Below, in pieces: positions 31,598 to 41,200 of a DNA stretch of 64,000 bases (the stretch's first letter is position 1; the number at the start of each line of letters is the position of its first letter). Source of the DNA: Plasmopara viticola (taxonomy: Eukaryota; Oomycota; Peronosporomycetes; Peronosporales; Peronosporaceae); contig MBPM02000039.1 in assembly GCA_001695595.3 (NCBI GenBank), positions 1-64,000 of the forward strand, read 5' to 3'. The position numbers and the translations under genes are program-made. The notes under the pieces are model-generated. The model was not told the DNA's origin and did no database searches. It worked only from the letters and a program-made list of their open reading frames with translations.

Positions 31598-33535
31598 ATG
31601 TCGGACGTGACGCCTCCCGTAGCTCGCTTGCGCACCATCCTGAGCCAAATCTCAGCCGGTGGTCAGCCTGCCCCGATTTCCACGTCATCAACTCTCTCCA
31701 CGCCTTTGGCTTTAAGCCCCGCCACCCGCTGGAATGGTTGGGGCTATCAGGATACAAAGCTCTTTGTCAACGCGAACAAAGAGATCGAGATATCGGGTGC
31801 TCGCTATGCTGAAGTGTTTGCAAATGCGCCAGACCGCACGTTTCCAAATCTTCTTCCTTGGGCCGCAAGGCGTATTGGACTGGATCCCGAGCGTCGCAGT
31901 GTGCCCTGCATCACGTGCCCCGAGGAGTTGCGAATAAAGAATCAACTGCACGAAGGTGGAGAAACGTACAAACGTCTCTTACAGCTCTTGCACTTGGCGA
32001 GCGAGGAATTCGGCTTGAAGTTCAGCACCACAATTGAAGAGCGCGTGCGTCATGGCTATGGACAGACGTGTGAAGATGTTTTCAGACTTCGCCATGTGCG
32101 CGATGTTGATCGAATTCCAGATGCTGTGATGTGGCCCTTTAGTCATCATCAAGTGGAGCTTTTGGTCAGCGAAGTGACGCAAAATTTTGCAAAATATGTG
32201 TGTTTTATTCCTTTTGGGGGAGGCACGAATGTCACGAGTGCTCTAGAGTGCGACCCAAAAGAGCGACGTGCCATCGTGTCGCTAGATTTGAGCGAGATGC
32301 GACAAATTTTGAGCGTAGACAGAGAGAATATGACGGCAATTGTGGAAGCAGGTATCACAGGTCTAGATCTGCATGAACGGCTGCGTCATCGTGGACTTAC
32401 TCTAGGACATGAGCCGGACTCTTGGGAATTTTCAACACTAGGCGGGTGGATAGCGACGCGTGCGTCGGGCATGAAGAAAAATGTGTACGGAAACATTGAA
32501 GATTTGGTAGTGAACATTACGACAGTGACACCGCAGGGCACGATGCAGCGCGCTGCCAATGCGCCTCGTGCTGCAATGGGACCAGACATGAACAACGCTA
32601 TGATGGGCTCGGAGGGAATATTTGGAGTGCACACTTTGGTCACACTACGCCTTCGCGAATTTCCGAGGGTGCAAGTATACGACTCCTTCATTTTTCCTAG
32701 TCTTGGTCATGGATTGGCAGCTTTGAAGGATATTACGCGCTTTGGGTGCGTGCCTGCATCCCTTCGTCTGCTGGACAACACGCAGTTCCAATTGGGTCAA
32801 GCTCTCAAGACGTCGTCAACAACCTATAAGTTTACCGCCGAAATTATTGACTTTGCAAAAAAGACATACGTGACAAAATTTTGTGGCTTCGATGTGAATG
32901 AAATGTGTGCAGCGACTGTTTTGCTGGAAGGAAGCAGTCAGCAGAAGGTGAATGAGCACCAAAATCGCATTCAAGCCATTGTCAAGCGTCACGGTGGTAT
33001 GGTGAGTGGAGAGGAAAATGGCAAGCGAGGTTACTTTTTTACGTACATTATCGCGTACCTGCGGGACTTTGCGCTGGACTATTACTTTATGAGTGAATCC
33101 TTTGAGACGTCGGTTCCCTGGACAAACGCTCGTCAACTTGTGACCGACATCAAACTGGCTATTAACTCTGTAGCAGCGAAGCGGGACGTTCAAGTCCCAC
33201 CACTCATTGCCTGTCGTATCTCGCAAGTATACGACACGGGTGTCTGTGTTTATGTGTACTATGGCATCAATTACTTTAACATCGATGAGCCGATGTCGCT
33301 TTTCCGAGAAACGGAGCTTGCTGCTGTAGACGCTATTGTGCGCAATGGTGGTGCACTGTCACATCATCATGGTGTTGGAAAGCATCGTCTCGCCTGGTTG
33401 CCGGCAGCAATCTCACCTCCGGCGATCGCAGCTATTCAGGGGATAAAAAGTGCACTGGACCCTACAAATGTGTTTGCAGTGACTAATTTGCAGCCAGCTA
33501 AGAACTTCGATGGGCACGAAGCCTCACTAGGATAA
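31598..33535 (+). CDS. AGPS: Alkyldihydroxyacetonephosphate synthase
   Basis: Flavoenzyme that swaps the acyl chain of acyl-DHAP for a fatty alcohol, making the ether bond of ether lipids in peroxisomes. 645 residues (human 658). RWNGWGYQDTKLFVN opens the conserved part; IPFGGGTNVTSALE (about 205-218) is the FAD pyrophosphate loop; GHEPDSWEFSTLGGWIATRA and SGMKKNVYGNIEDLV (about 268-305) and C-terminal SHHHGVGKHR (about 588-597) are near-identical to animal AGPS. Residues 10-18 read RLRTILSQI, fitting the PTS2 peroxisomal signal R-L-x5-[HQ]-hydrophobic; human AGPS has RLRVLSGHL in the same place. The ATG at 31598 is the first in frame and puts PTS2 at the N-terminus. No PTS1 at the C-terminus. 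Single exon. Confidence 0.96.
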   Translation: MSDVTPPVARLRTILSQISAGGQPAPISTSSTLSTPLALSPATRWNGWGYQDTKLFVNANKEIEISGARYAEVFANAPDRTFPNLLPWAARRIGLDPERRSVPCITCPEELRIKNQLHEGGETYKRLLQLLHLASEEFGLKFSTTIEERVRHGYGQTCEDVFRLRHVRDVDRIPDAVMWPFSHHQVELLVSEVTQNFAKYVCFIPFGGGTNVTSALECDPKERRAIVSLDLSEMRQILSVDRENMTAIVEAGITGLDLHERLRHRGLTLGHEPDSWEFSTLGGWIATRASGMKKNVYGNIEDLVVNITTVTPQGTMQRAANAPRAAMGPDMNNAMMGSEGIFGVHTLVTLRLREFPRVQVYDSFIFPSLGHGLAALKDITRFGCVPASLRLLDNTQFQLGQALKTSSTTYKFTAEIIDFAKKTYVTKFCGFDVNEMCAATVLLEGSSQQKVNEHQNRIQAIVKRHGGMVSGEENGKRGYFFTYIIAYLRDFALDYYFMSESFETSVPWTNARQLVTDIKLAINSVAAKRDVQVPPLIACRISQVYDTGVCVYVYYGINYFNIDEPMSLFRETELAAVDAIVRNGGALSHHHGVGKHRLAWLPAAISPPAIAAIQGIKSALDPTNVFAVTNLQPAKNFDGHEASLG

Positions 33536-34058
33536 TTGTCTTTATCGGTCGAGATCAAGTTAATAGACAGTTTTTACGCATTATTACAAAGATGAATCTA
33601 ACCACCAGCAGCTTACGCTGGATACACTACCTCGACGTTCATTATTAAATCAAGTGTCATATCAATTGGTAAGGAAGAACGCTTCAATGAATCTGGGAGT
33701 GTTTACTAAACAAAAATGGCATATACTCGGGAGCTTACTCGACGTAACAATTTATTCTTCGAAAAGATACTTTGAGCGAGCGAAGACAGAAAAAATGAAC
33801 TTTTGACTTTGCACTGGCGAAGAGCAGTACAAATTTATAAATCAAATTTTTTTATGAAGAAAACTAGCAAAAGTTCCTGTGTTAGCATATGTAAAACCAC
33901 ACGCCGATCCAAAAATTGTTGCTCAGATTAAAATTTCAGCTTATATGAGAGACATTGAGCTGTGCGGACCAAATACCTTGACATCTCAAACGTGACTTCA
34001 TCTGCAATGTTCTATTGCAAGGTCACGATCGCCCAAATTTTATTGTAACAGTACACGG
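33536..34058. other. Convergent intergenic region AGPS / hydroxylase
   Basis: 523 bp between two stop codons, holding the 3' flanks of both genes. No open frame or repeat seen. Confidence 0.55.
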
Positions 34059-35068
34059 CTAAACTAAGTACACTGGGTCTTCGTTACTTATTGCTCGGAA
34101 TTCCTGCAATCGCTTGATAAATAGTGAAGCATTGCGCTTCACATTCTCCAGATGCATCTCGTGTGACTTCAGAAGCTCCACACAGCCTTCCGTGGACGTA
34201 CTTTGCATACATTCCATCAATGACTGATAATATTCTTCCTCGTATACGCTTCGGGACAGCAGTCGCTGCACAGGAGATCGACGCAGGCGTTCCAAAAGAC
34301 CAAACCAATCAGCCAAATCACTCGGTGTCAACCTTAATTGTAAATCTTTCGGCACGTTTACTTTATTACCGTCCAACCAAATTGTAAGTACATAGCGCTC
34401 GGCATTGGATGGCAAGACCCGATGCAACATTAAATCGCTCTGGAATAGCACCATGCGGTCCATTTTTGGTGCCACAATTATAGATTGCTGCAAAAAGGGG
34501 AAAAGCTGTACCTCACCTCCATCGCTTTTTTTCCAATTTCCATTCAGATAAAGTAAGCACGTCACTTTCCTCTTGTTAGGAATCCCAGGGTTGTCGTAAT
34601 GACATGGAAAACAACCTCCATGGCCAGCATTGCGTTGCAGCTTTAAGGTTCTATCCATAGTGCGAAACTGCAGCTCATATTGAGGTAAATGGTTTGTTAA
34701 CGCCTGCGGGATATCTGTCGAGTGAAACAACGCGTCGAGCTCGGGCACTTTTGAGCGCAATGACGAGTCATGTAGATCTACCTCAAAAATGTGAGGCTTG
34801 ACAAAAAAAAAAATGCTTGATGATTCCCGTCCGTACCCTTTTGTGCAAGTGCAAATTGCGTCTTGTTCGGCTTGAAATGGCCGTTGTCGTTGAGCCACTG
34901 CATCTCCTCGAGCAACGCACAGGCCCAGTTGTGGCCAAAACAATCGTCAATAACTACGTATCCCTTCTCATTGAGATTCTCACACGCCGCTTTCGAAATT
35001 TTGTCATGCAGACGCCTATAGTCGCGCGTGAAAGGCCTTTTGTAGACGCCTGGATAATTGGAGCTCAT
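34059..35068 (-). CDS. 2-oxoglutarate/Fe(II) oxygenase, prolyl 4-hydroxylase-like, frame broken at T11
   Basis: Two overlapping minus-strand frames belong to one protein. The first starts at the ATG at 35068 (MSSNYPGVYKRPFTRDYRRL) and covers the N-terminal helices. The second holds the catalytic domain: CFPCHYDNPG with the iron-binding His-x-Asp, LMLHRVLPSNAERYVLTIWL with the distal His and the Arg that binds 2-oxoglutarate. The switch occurs at an 11-base T run (34803-34813, plus-strand A). One more or two fewer bases would restore it, so an assembly error or a true mutation is possible. The C-terminal ~90 residues are helical. Substrate unknown. It lies about 100 bp downstream of GPD on the same strand. 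The catalytic residues are intact, so recent loss or sequence error is likelier than an old pseudogene. Confidence 0.8.
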
Positions 35069-35171
35069 GATGGAGAATTGTAAGCGCAAATTTACATTGG
35101 AAAACTCTCAAATTATAAGAACTGTAGGTCTATTGATGCGGCATAAAAAAGACACATTAGCGTATGTTACA

Positions 35172-36200
35172 CTACAGTTGAGTGATTGTCGTGGGGTCTG
35201 CGCCTTCGAAAGCGATGCGGTAGATGGCCGAGAAGAGCGGAAATTGGTCAATGGCATCGTGTGCCTTAAGAATCGCGAATACTTCCTTGGACGTGAGCGT
35301 GCCTTGTAGCATCTGGCCATTTAGCATAGTTTTTTCAAGCTCATCCCAAGTGATGTTCTGTGTCACAAACGCCTCGGCGCACTTGCGGTTGCGACCGCCG
35401 AAACACGTGGTGATTAGATCAGCAATGCCACAGCTTTCAAAAAAAGTGTCTTCCTTGACTCCCTTAAAAAATTTGAAGCAGAACTTTTTCATTTCGCACA
35501 GACCGATGCGAATAATGGCAGCCTTGGTGTTGCCGCCGTACTTGAGGCCGTCACAGAAGCCGGCACCGAGGGCCACGACATTCTTCAGCGCGCCACACAT
35601 TTCGACACCGTTTGGGTCCAATGCCACGTCTACACGAAAGGTGGGGGTGTTGAATAAGTCACGCAGAATAGCGCCGTGGCGCAAGTCGGTGCAGCCGAGC
35701 GTGGACTCGCAAAAGTCGCCAGCCGCCACTTCGTTGGCTACATTGGCGCCCATGAGGACACTACAGTCAATGTCCAAGCCCTTTCGGATGAGATCGGACA
35801 CCAAAACGACTCCATTTTTATCAAAATCAATACCTTTGATAAGTGACACTGCCAGTGCGCCCTCTTTCACACCTTGCTCTTTGATAGAGACCAGCATACG
35901 CCCGAGAAATTGGTGCGGTACACAAAAAATAAGGATGTCAGCGTTGTGCACAGCCTCGAGAAGATCGGGCACAGCAATGATGTTCTTTGGCAACTTGTAG
36001 CCCGGAAGGTACTTGACGTTTTCGTTCTCCGAGTTGATAATTTCCGTGAGCTTGCGGCCGTCAACTTGCTCCTCAAAGACCCACATGTTAATGTCACGCT
36101 CGAACTCGGGCAAATTCGCTGTATTCTCTCCGATAATGCGCGCAATGGCTGAGCCCCAATTGCCGGAGCCTACGAGGCAAACTTTGTGCGGCATGGCCAT
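35172..36200 (-). CDS. GPD1: NAD-dependent glycerol-3-phosphate dehydrogenase
   Basis: Cytosolic-type enzyme that reduces dihydroxyacetone phosphate to sn-glycerol 3-phosphate with NADH, feeding glycerolipid synthesis and redox balance. 342 residues, complete (human GPD1 349). The NAD loop GSGNWG is at 11-16; the catalytic Lys is K206 in CGALKNVVALGAGF; YGGNTKAAIIR (221-231) and the GGRNRK substrate/NAD site follow. No transit peptide, and neither PTS1 nor PTS2 is evident. A second ATG two codons in is an alternative start. Single exon. It shares the DHAP substrate pool with AGPS, 1.6 kb away. Confidence 0.97.
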   Translation of the reverse strand: MAMPHKVCLVGSGNWGSAIARIIGENTANLPEFERDINMWVFEEQVDGRKLTEIINSENENVKYLPGYKLPKNIIAVPDLLEAVHNADILIFCVPHQFLGRMLVSIKEQGVKEGALAVSLIKGIDFDKNGVVLVSDLIRKGLDIDCSVLMGANVANEVAAGDFCESTLGCTDLRHGAILRDLFNTPTFRVDVALDPNGVEMCGALKNVVALGAGFCDGLKYGGNTKAAIIRIGLCEMKKFCFKFFKGVKEDTFFESCGIADLITTCFGGRNRKCAEAFVTQNITWDELEKTMLNGQMLQGTLTSKEVFAILKAHDAIDQFPLFSAIYRIAFEGADPTTITQL

Positions 36201-36449
36201 GGTGAAACAGTGGTTAACGTGTGTGTAGTTGAGTGCAAATACAGAAGTGAACTACGTGAACAATGCTGACGTCACCAATGTATCTGCCATGAAAATTAAT
36301 CCAAATACCAGAAATAAAAGAGTTCTGCTAGGTCCTTATTGGGGTGCAGTTGTACAAAGATTAATGGGTAGATCGGTGTGGCATGTTCTGAACCTCGGTC
36401 CTTGCATTTATATATGCATGCTTATATATTTAAATGTATGCTAAACCTT

Positions 36450-36746
36450 AATGTAATGTAATGTATTACGTTATCGCGTTGCCAAGGTATGCACGTGCTA
36501 GGCTCAGTCTGGCTAGTCCACGGCATAGAGTGGTGTCCGCATACGTCGAGTCTCGTTCGGCGGGCAGTGCATCCAGCACCGAGGTCAAATGGGTCTTCCA
36601 TTTCTTTCGGTCTTGTGCAAGGGTACGTACCACTTCGAGGTCTTGTGCTGTCCGGAGTCGAAAGCCGGAGCCACGGGAAACAAGATTGTGGTCGAGTGTC
36701 GAGGGGAGCGTGGTGCGGGGACGTCCGCGCCATTTTGCTGCGGTGG
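36450..36746 (-). mobile_element. 5'-truncated LINE, 3' end (copy 2), with 12-bp TSD
   Basis: On the minus strand the 297-bp insert reads KWRGRPRTTLPSTLDHNL, then RLRTAQDLEVVRTLAQDRKK-W and ALPAERDSTYADTTLCRGLA, the C-terminal end of a LINE reverse transcriptase ORF (RGRP tail). It ends in a 5-bp-unit tail (TACAT repeated, plus-strand AATGTAATGTAATG). ATGCTAAACCTT flanks it on both sides (36438-36449, 36747-36758), a perfect 12-bp target duplication. Its 5' half differs from copies 1 and 3, so it is a different subfamily or longer 3' fragment. Confidence 0.85.
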
Positions 36747-37227
36747 ATGCTAAACCTTCTAAAGACTATTTAATATTTTGCCAAAAATGAAGGCTTAGCA
36801 TTCATTTTTGCGTCAAAAAAATTACAGCTTGTGTATGTATGCTATGTTTTTTGCACAGATGTGCACATGTCAGTAAAGAGTTGCCATTATTACCTCGGGT
36901 GACTTCTTGATACTGTTCTTGTGACGTACGTCGTGATCGAGTCAAACGTCATCGTATCATTGTAAAAGTCTGATGGATCAGGCTATTGTCTCCTTTTCTC
37001 AAAACAAAATACGAGCCAAGCTTACAGCTTAAAATTTAATTAACAGTGCGACAAGTTGAGATATACTTAGTCCCGATGTTTACATTCTAGTCGTCAATTT
37101 AGCAGCTAGCCCCGTTACTGACATTTTAGCTCTTAAACTAGTAGCTTTGATGTTTACATTCTAACTCGCATGTAGAAGGTTTAAGCAAAACTAAAAAATG
37201 GCGGCTGCTAGATTTTAGTGCTTCTAA

Positions 37228-37533
37228 GTAAGGCGAAAAGAAGTTTGCAGAAAGTCATACGACCTTTGGATGAACGACCGTTCAAAGACTGAGGGATCGA
37301 AGTGTGCAGTCAACGGCACAAATTTATCTGACTAAATTTTATGCGTTTCGGTCCTACCCCGAGTTGTTGATAAGCGTCTAAAGTTGCCAGCTGCTAACCC
37401 TAAATTAACACTCTAGTCGTCAATTTTGAAGCAGGCCCTGGTTTCTACAATAATTTAGTAGGTTCGTATTCAAATTAGAGTTCCAATTAGTATTAATGAT
37501 ACATACGATTGTAGATAATTTAGTGCTCTTTTG
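37228..37533 (+). repeat. Local tandem duplication, unit A
   Basis: The block 37228-37385 recurs at 37929-38085 at about 90% identity (GTAAGGCGAAAAGA start, TTTCGGTCCTACCCCGAGTT near its end). The match resumes at 37495-37533 (ATGATACATACG to TTAGTGCTCTTTTG). Unit A is interrupted after this by the LINE at 37534. Without the insert the period is about 363 bp. Confidence 0.8.
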
Positions 37534-37857
37534 ATTGGAAAAGGTTGGGGTGACGCCCTCCTTCCAAGCGCGGGGGCTAAATGCTCGCGCGCTTCGGGCA
37601 GGTGCTCTCGGGCATCTGCAGGTCTCTAACGAGTCTCACCCTCGACGCGACGGTGTCCAGCACCGGGCGCCACCTGATCTCTTACCAAGTCAGAGTTAAA
37701 CAAGATAATGGGAGACCCTCACGACCTCGGTGCTGGCTGCACTGCCCGCCGAACGAGACTCGACGTATGCGGACACCACTCTATGCCGTGGACAAGCCAG
37801 ACTGAGCCTAGCACGTGCATAACTTGGCAACGCGATAACGTAATACATTACAATCCA
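37534..37857 (+). mobile_element. 5'-truncated LINE, 3' end (copy 3), with 14-bp TSD
   Basis: 324 bp nearly identical to copy 1 from GGTTGGGGTGACG to the TACATTACA tail. TTAGTGCTCTTTTG occurs directly before (37520-37533) and after it (37858-37871). The uninterrupted version of this site is visible in unit B near 38190 (CTAGTGCTCTTTTGGCTCG), proving an insertion. The coding tail ALPAERD-TYADTTLC is kept but not in one open frame. Confidence 0.88.
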
Positions 37858-37871
37858 TTAGTGCTCTTTTG

Positions 37872-38205
37872 GCTCGATACTGTCGAGAAATGTATGCTTT
37901 GCTTTTAAAGCAAGTCTTGACGAAGCAAGTAAGGCGAAAAGAGGTTTGCAGAAAGTCATACGAGCTTTAAATAAACGGCCTTTCAGGGACTTAGGGATCG
38001 AAGTGTGCAGTCAACGGCACAAATTTATTTGACTAAATTCTATGCGTTTCGGTCCTACCCCGAGTTGTTGATAAGCGTCTAAAGTCTAGTCGTAGCAAGA
38101 TCTACATTAATTTAGTAGCTAATTCAATGTTCGTAGTCATAATAAATATTAGTTTATTAATGATATATACGGTTATAAATTATCTAGTGCTCTTTTGGCT
38201 CGGTA
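37872..38205 (+). repeat. Local tandem duplication, unit B (empty LINE site)
   Basis: Continues from the LINE's right flank (GCTCGATACTGTCGAGAAATGTATGC) and then repeats unit A from 37929 to 38205. It ends with the LINE target site without an insert, followed by GGCTCGGTACTTACGTAAAATGTATGC, which matches the right flank of copy 3. Confidence 0.8.
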
Positions 38206-41200
38206 CTTACGTAAAATGTATGCCTTGATTCTATCGACAAGCAAATTGCGTTAGCTATCGCCGCACTTGTGTCAGACTATGCATGTTTAAGCAGCAACCT
38301 TGCCGTTAAATTCAAAATGTCTCTCAATTTAAGTGTGATTATAGAGGAAGGCTGCAAAAGAAACTCTATTTACAAGTTTTCGATGTTAAGCAGCGGTGAA
38401 ACGTAATAAATGCGTAAGCATTACAAGTGGTGATACTCTGGTTTGCCAGTTTTGGATAAGCGCAGACTTTAACCAAAAGTCTAAGGCTAAAACCGAAGCC
38501 TTCATCGGATATTCTGCTCTCTTCTGGTAGCCCAATCAGAGATGTACTACTCTGAGGCATTAATGCGCCATTATATCTCGTTGCCTTGCATAACAATGGT
38601 AGCACAAAAGCCTTTACGTAAGCTGCCGTCAACGGAGCGTTGACACGACTTTACATCTGAAATGTCGCCCGACGACAAGGAAGAGAAAGCCGTGGACACT
38701 GTGTCTTCGGCAATCAATTTAAGTGTGAGAGATACGTGGTAGCTCAAACACTCAATATTTATACTTTGCCACACTTTGCTGCCCTTCTTAAAGTGTCTTC
38801 CATTACAATGTTATAGATGATTCTCTTGCTACATTGACTTTACATCTGAGGCGTGGATAATGTGAGCCACTCGGGCCTGCAGCTCAGATGAAACACTAGA
38901 AACGATACGTTTACTACAATACGGAGTATACGTAAGCCGGATAAATTTATAAAATATGTTAACCTTCCGACGCAGCTCGATGCACATCGGTCAAATTTAC
39001 CACACAGGTCAAGAGTTTCTTAACCAAAGAGTCGCTCTTTTGTTTCAGCAACTTCAGATCATGAGGTAGCTTTAAACAAGCCGTAGCTTGATTGTCGAGG
39101 GCGCTTTAAAAATGCGATCTCATGTGGTCGTGCAGGAGCCAATGAATTTCATGAAATATATATAACCTATGCGGGTAAAACTTTCTCCGGCTCTCTTTGA
39201 AAGACTTACTCTCATGCAGAGCGTGTTGGGAATCTCATGAACGCAGGGAACGTTTTGAAATATTACACGATTATTTGCTTAAAAGACATCTAAAAAGCCG
39301 CTTGATCGGCACCGGTGTAACCGTACAAAGGCTGCTCGATATAAAGGCAGAAGCGACCGGAAATTTGTAGGTATTTATGGACTCTTGGTCTCACGCTGAG
39401 TAGTAGCTCGAGTTGTAAGCTAATTTTACATTTCCTAAAAGAATTTCGTGGCACGCGCTGCAAATGAGCAAACAGAAGGTTCGCTTTATTATCATCGGAC
39501 CAAAGGATGGCGACTTGTGTCTGTGTCCAGCATTGGGGAAGTGCAGAGCCCATGGCCGAATGCATAAGCACTTTCAGTCGCCTGTGCCTCTTTTAATATC
39601 ATACGACGAGCAGATAAATCCGTCTTGGGTTCTTGTCTTTCACTATATTGCTTCCATATTGGCGGCATGTCAGCTAGCGTATTTAAGATCGAAGCTTTAT
39701 TACGAAGATGTACTGCAAACTCCTCAGACTTAATGGGTCCAGCGCTTAAATTATAATATGGTCAACAAGTCCGCGATAAGGTCTAAGACTGTGCAGGGTT
39801 TACGATTGGCTGTTGTAGCCGTTCTCATGTTAATGCATTTGTCTTAAGACTTCTTTGCTATTATACTAGGCAAAGACAAGCATCCAATTATTGAAGAGCA
39901 CTTTAACAAAACCTGAAAATAAGCCATGATATTCGCCCCGTTGCGACACACCTAAATTTAAATATTTATGAGCTCTACTCGAACGTCTCAGTCAGCAATC
40001 GAAACGATTTGTTGTGGTAATGTCTGGGTTTTCAACCGAAATATTTGATAAGCAACTGATCTTTTCACACAAAATCTGCGCAGAAAAGCCATAGTAAGGT
40101 TTGCTTAGTCGTCTTATCAAAGCTACAGCAAAGCTAGCTTTATCATGATGTACTTAAGATGTTTACAGTCTTAACAAACAACTGGTTCAAACTAAGCTAA
40201 ATGAGACTAAACACGCATAAAAAATTCTATGGGGTGGCGACTTAAGTGTATTTAATAACACCAAGAGGCTGAATCAGGGCATCATCGATTCCACCATAAA
40301 GATAAGGGTGACTTACACTTAGTTAGGAAGTTTTTGATGCTCTTCATGGAACAGGCCGTTGCACTAAGCCGAACCTGGTGGTTAAAGCTGGCTGCTTGCT
40401 AAAAAGAAGTCTTAATCATGAGCACTCTATTGATGCTTATACCGGTTTGCCTGCTAAAGTTTTTCGACGGTCACCGAACGAATATAGTCTTCACCCGAAC
40501 TTTAAAGGTAAATGTGGAATTATAAAGATCTGCAGGAAGAGCCACAATAGGATTAAGAAAGCCAAAGTCAGTTTGATACTGTATTCCATTGCTCACGTCT
40601 AATTCTCAGGACCAGCAATAGTGAAAGGTAAGATCCAAATTTTTTCTGTACGCCTACATTTGACAGCTGATGTAGCCAGAAGTGTTAGGCAACAATAGCA
40701 AAGATGTTTATGAATAAGATTTGTAGTTTAAGATAGCCTTCTACCTCAGTTGTGACGAATACGATGCTGCGATTTACTGCTGCAATTTTGCAAACGTTGT
40801 TTATACTGTTGGCTGTTGCCAACAGCAAACAATTTTCAGACAGATGGTCAGATGATAAAGACGAATTCCGTGCCCGAGGATACAAAGCGCAGGATGTGTG
40901 TTGAAGCTCCACATTCATGAGCAAATAACATTTTTAGTGATTACAATTGCACAAAATTATGCAATATACGTGGTTCCGGCTTTTTCGTAAATGAAGACAC
41001 CCTGGAATCCCGCCAATTTTCTGAAGCGCAAATGCTTCAAGGGTAAATGGAGGAGAAGTCCGCGGTACAGTTTGTACCAATTTTCTATGTTAGACCTGTT
41101 TACGACCACCAAAGTTCGTAAAACGTCAATCTCATATAATCAGAATAGCAAAAGATGCGATTGAATCTGCCCGCGACCAACAAAATAAATTCTTGAATAA

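Noticed and set aside
31487..31648. Apparent 51-bp overlap of CCDC93 and AGPS coding frames
   Set aside because: The upstream part of the CCDC93 frame has no ATG (its first codon is TTG); the first ATG is at 31486 and gives the family's usual length.
34803..34845. Intron instead of a frameshift in the hydroxylase gene
   Set aside because: The only GT donor nearby with the CAAG acceptor after the T run gives the wrong frame and an early stop.
35224..36000. 258-codon open frame on the plus strand inside GPD
   Set aside because: It is the antisense shadow of a clear glycerol-3-phosphate dehydrogenase and has no family features of its own.
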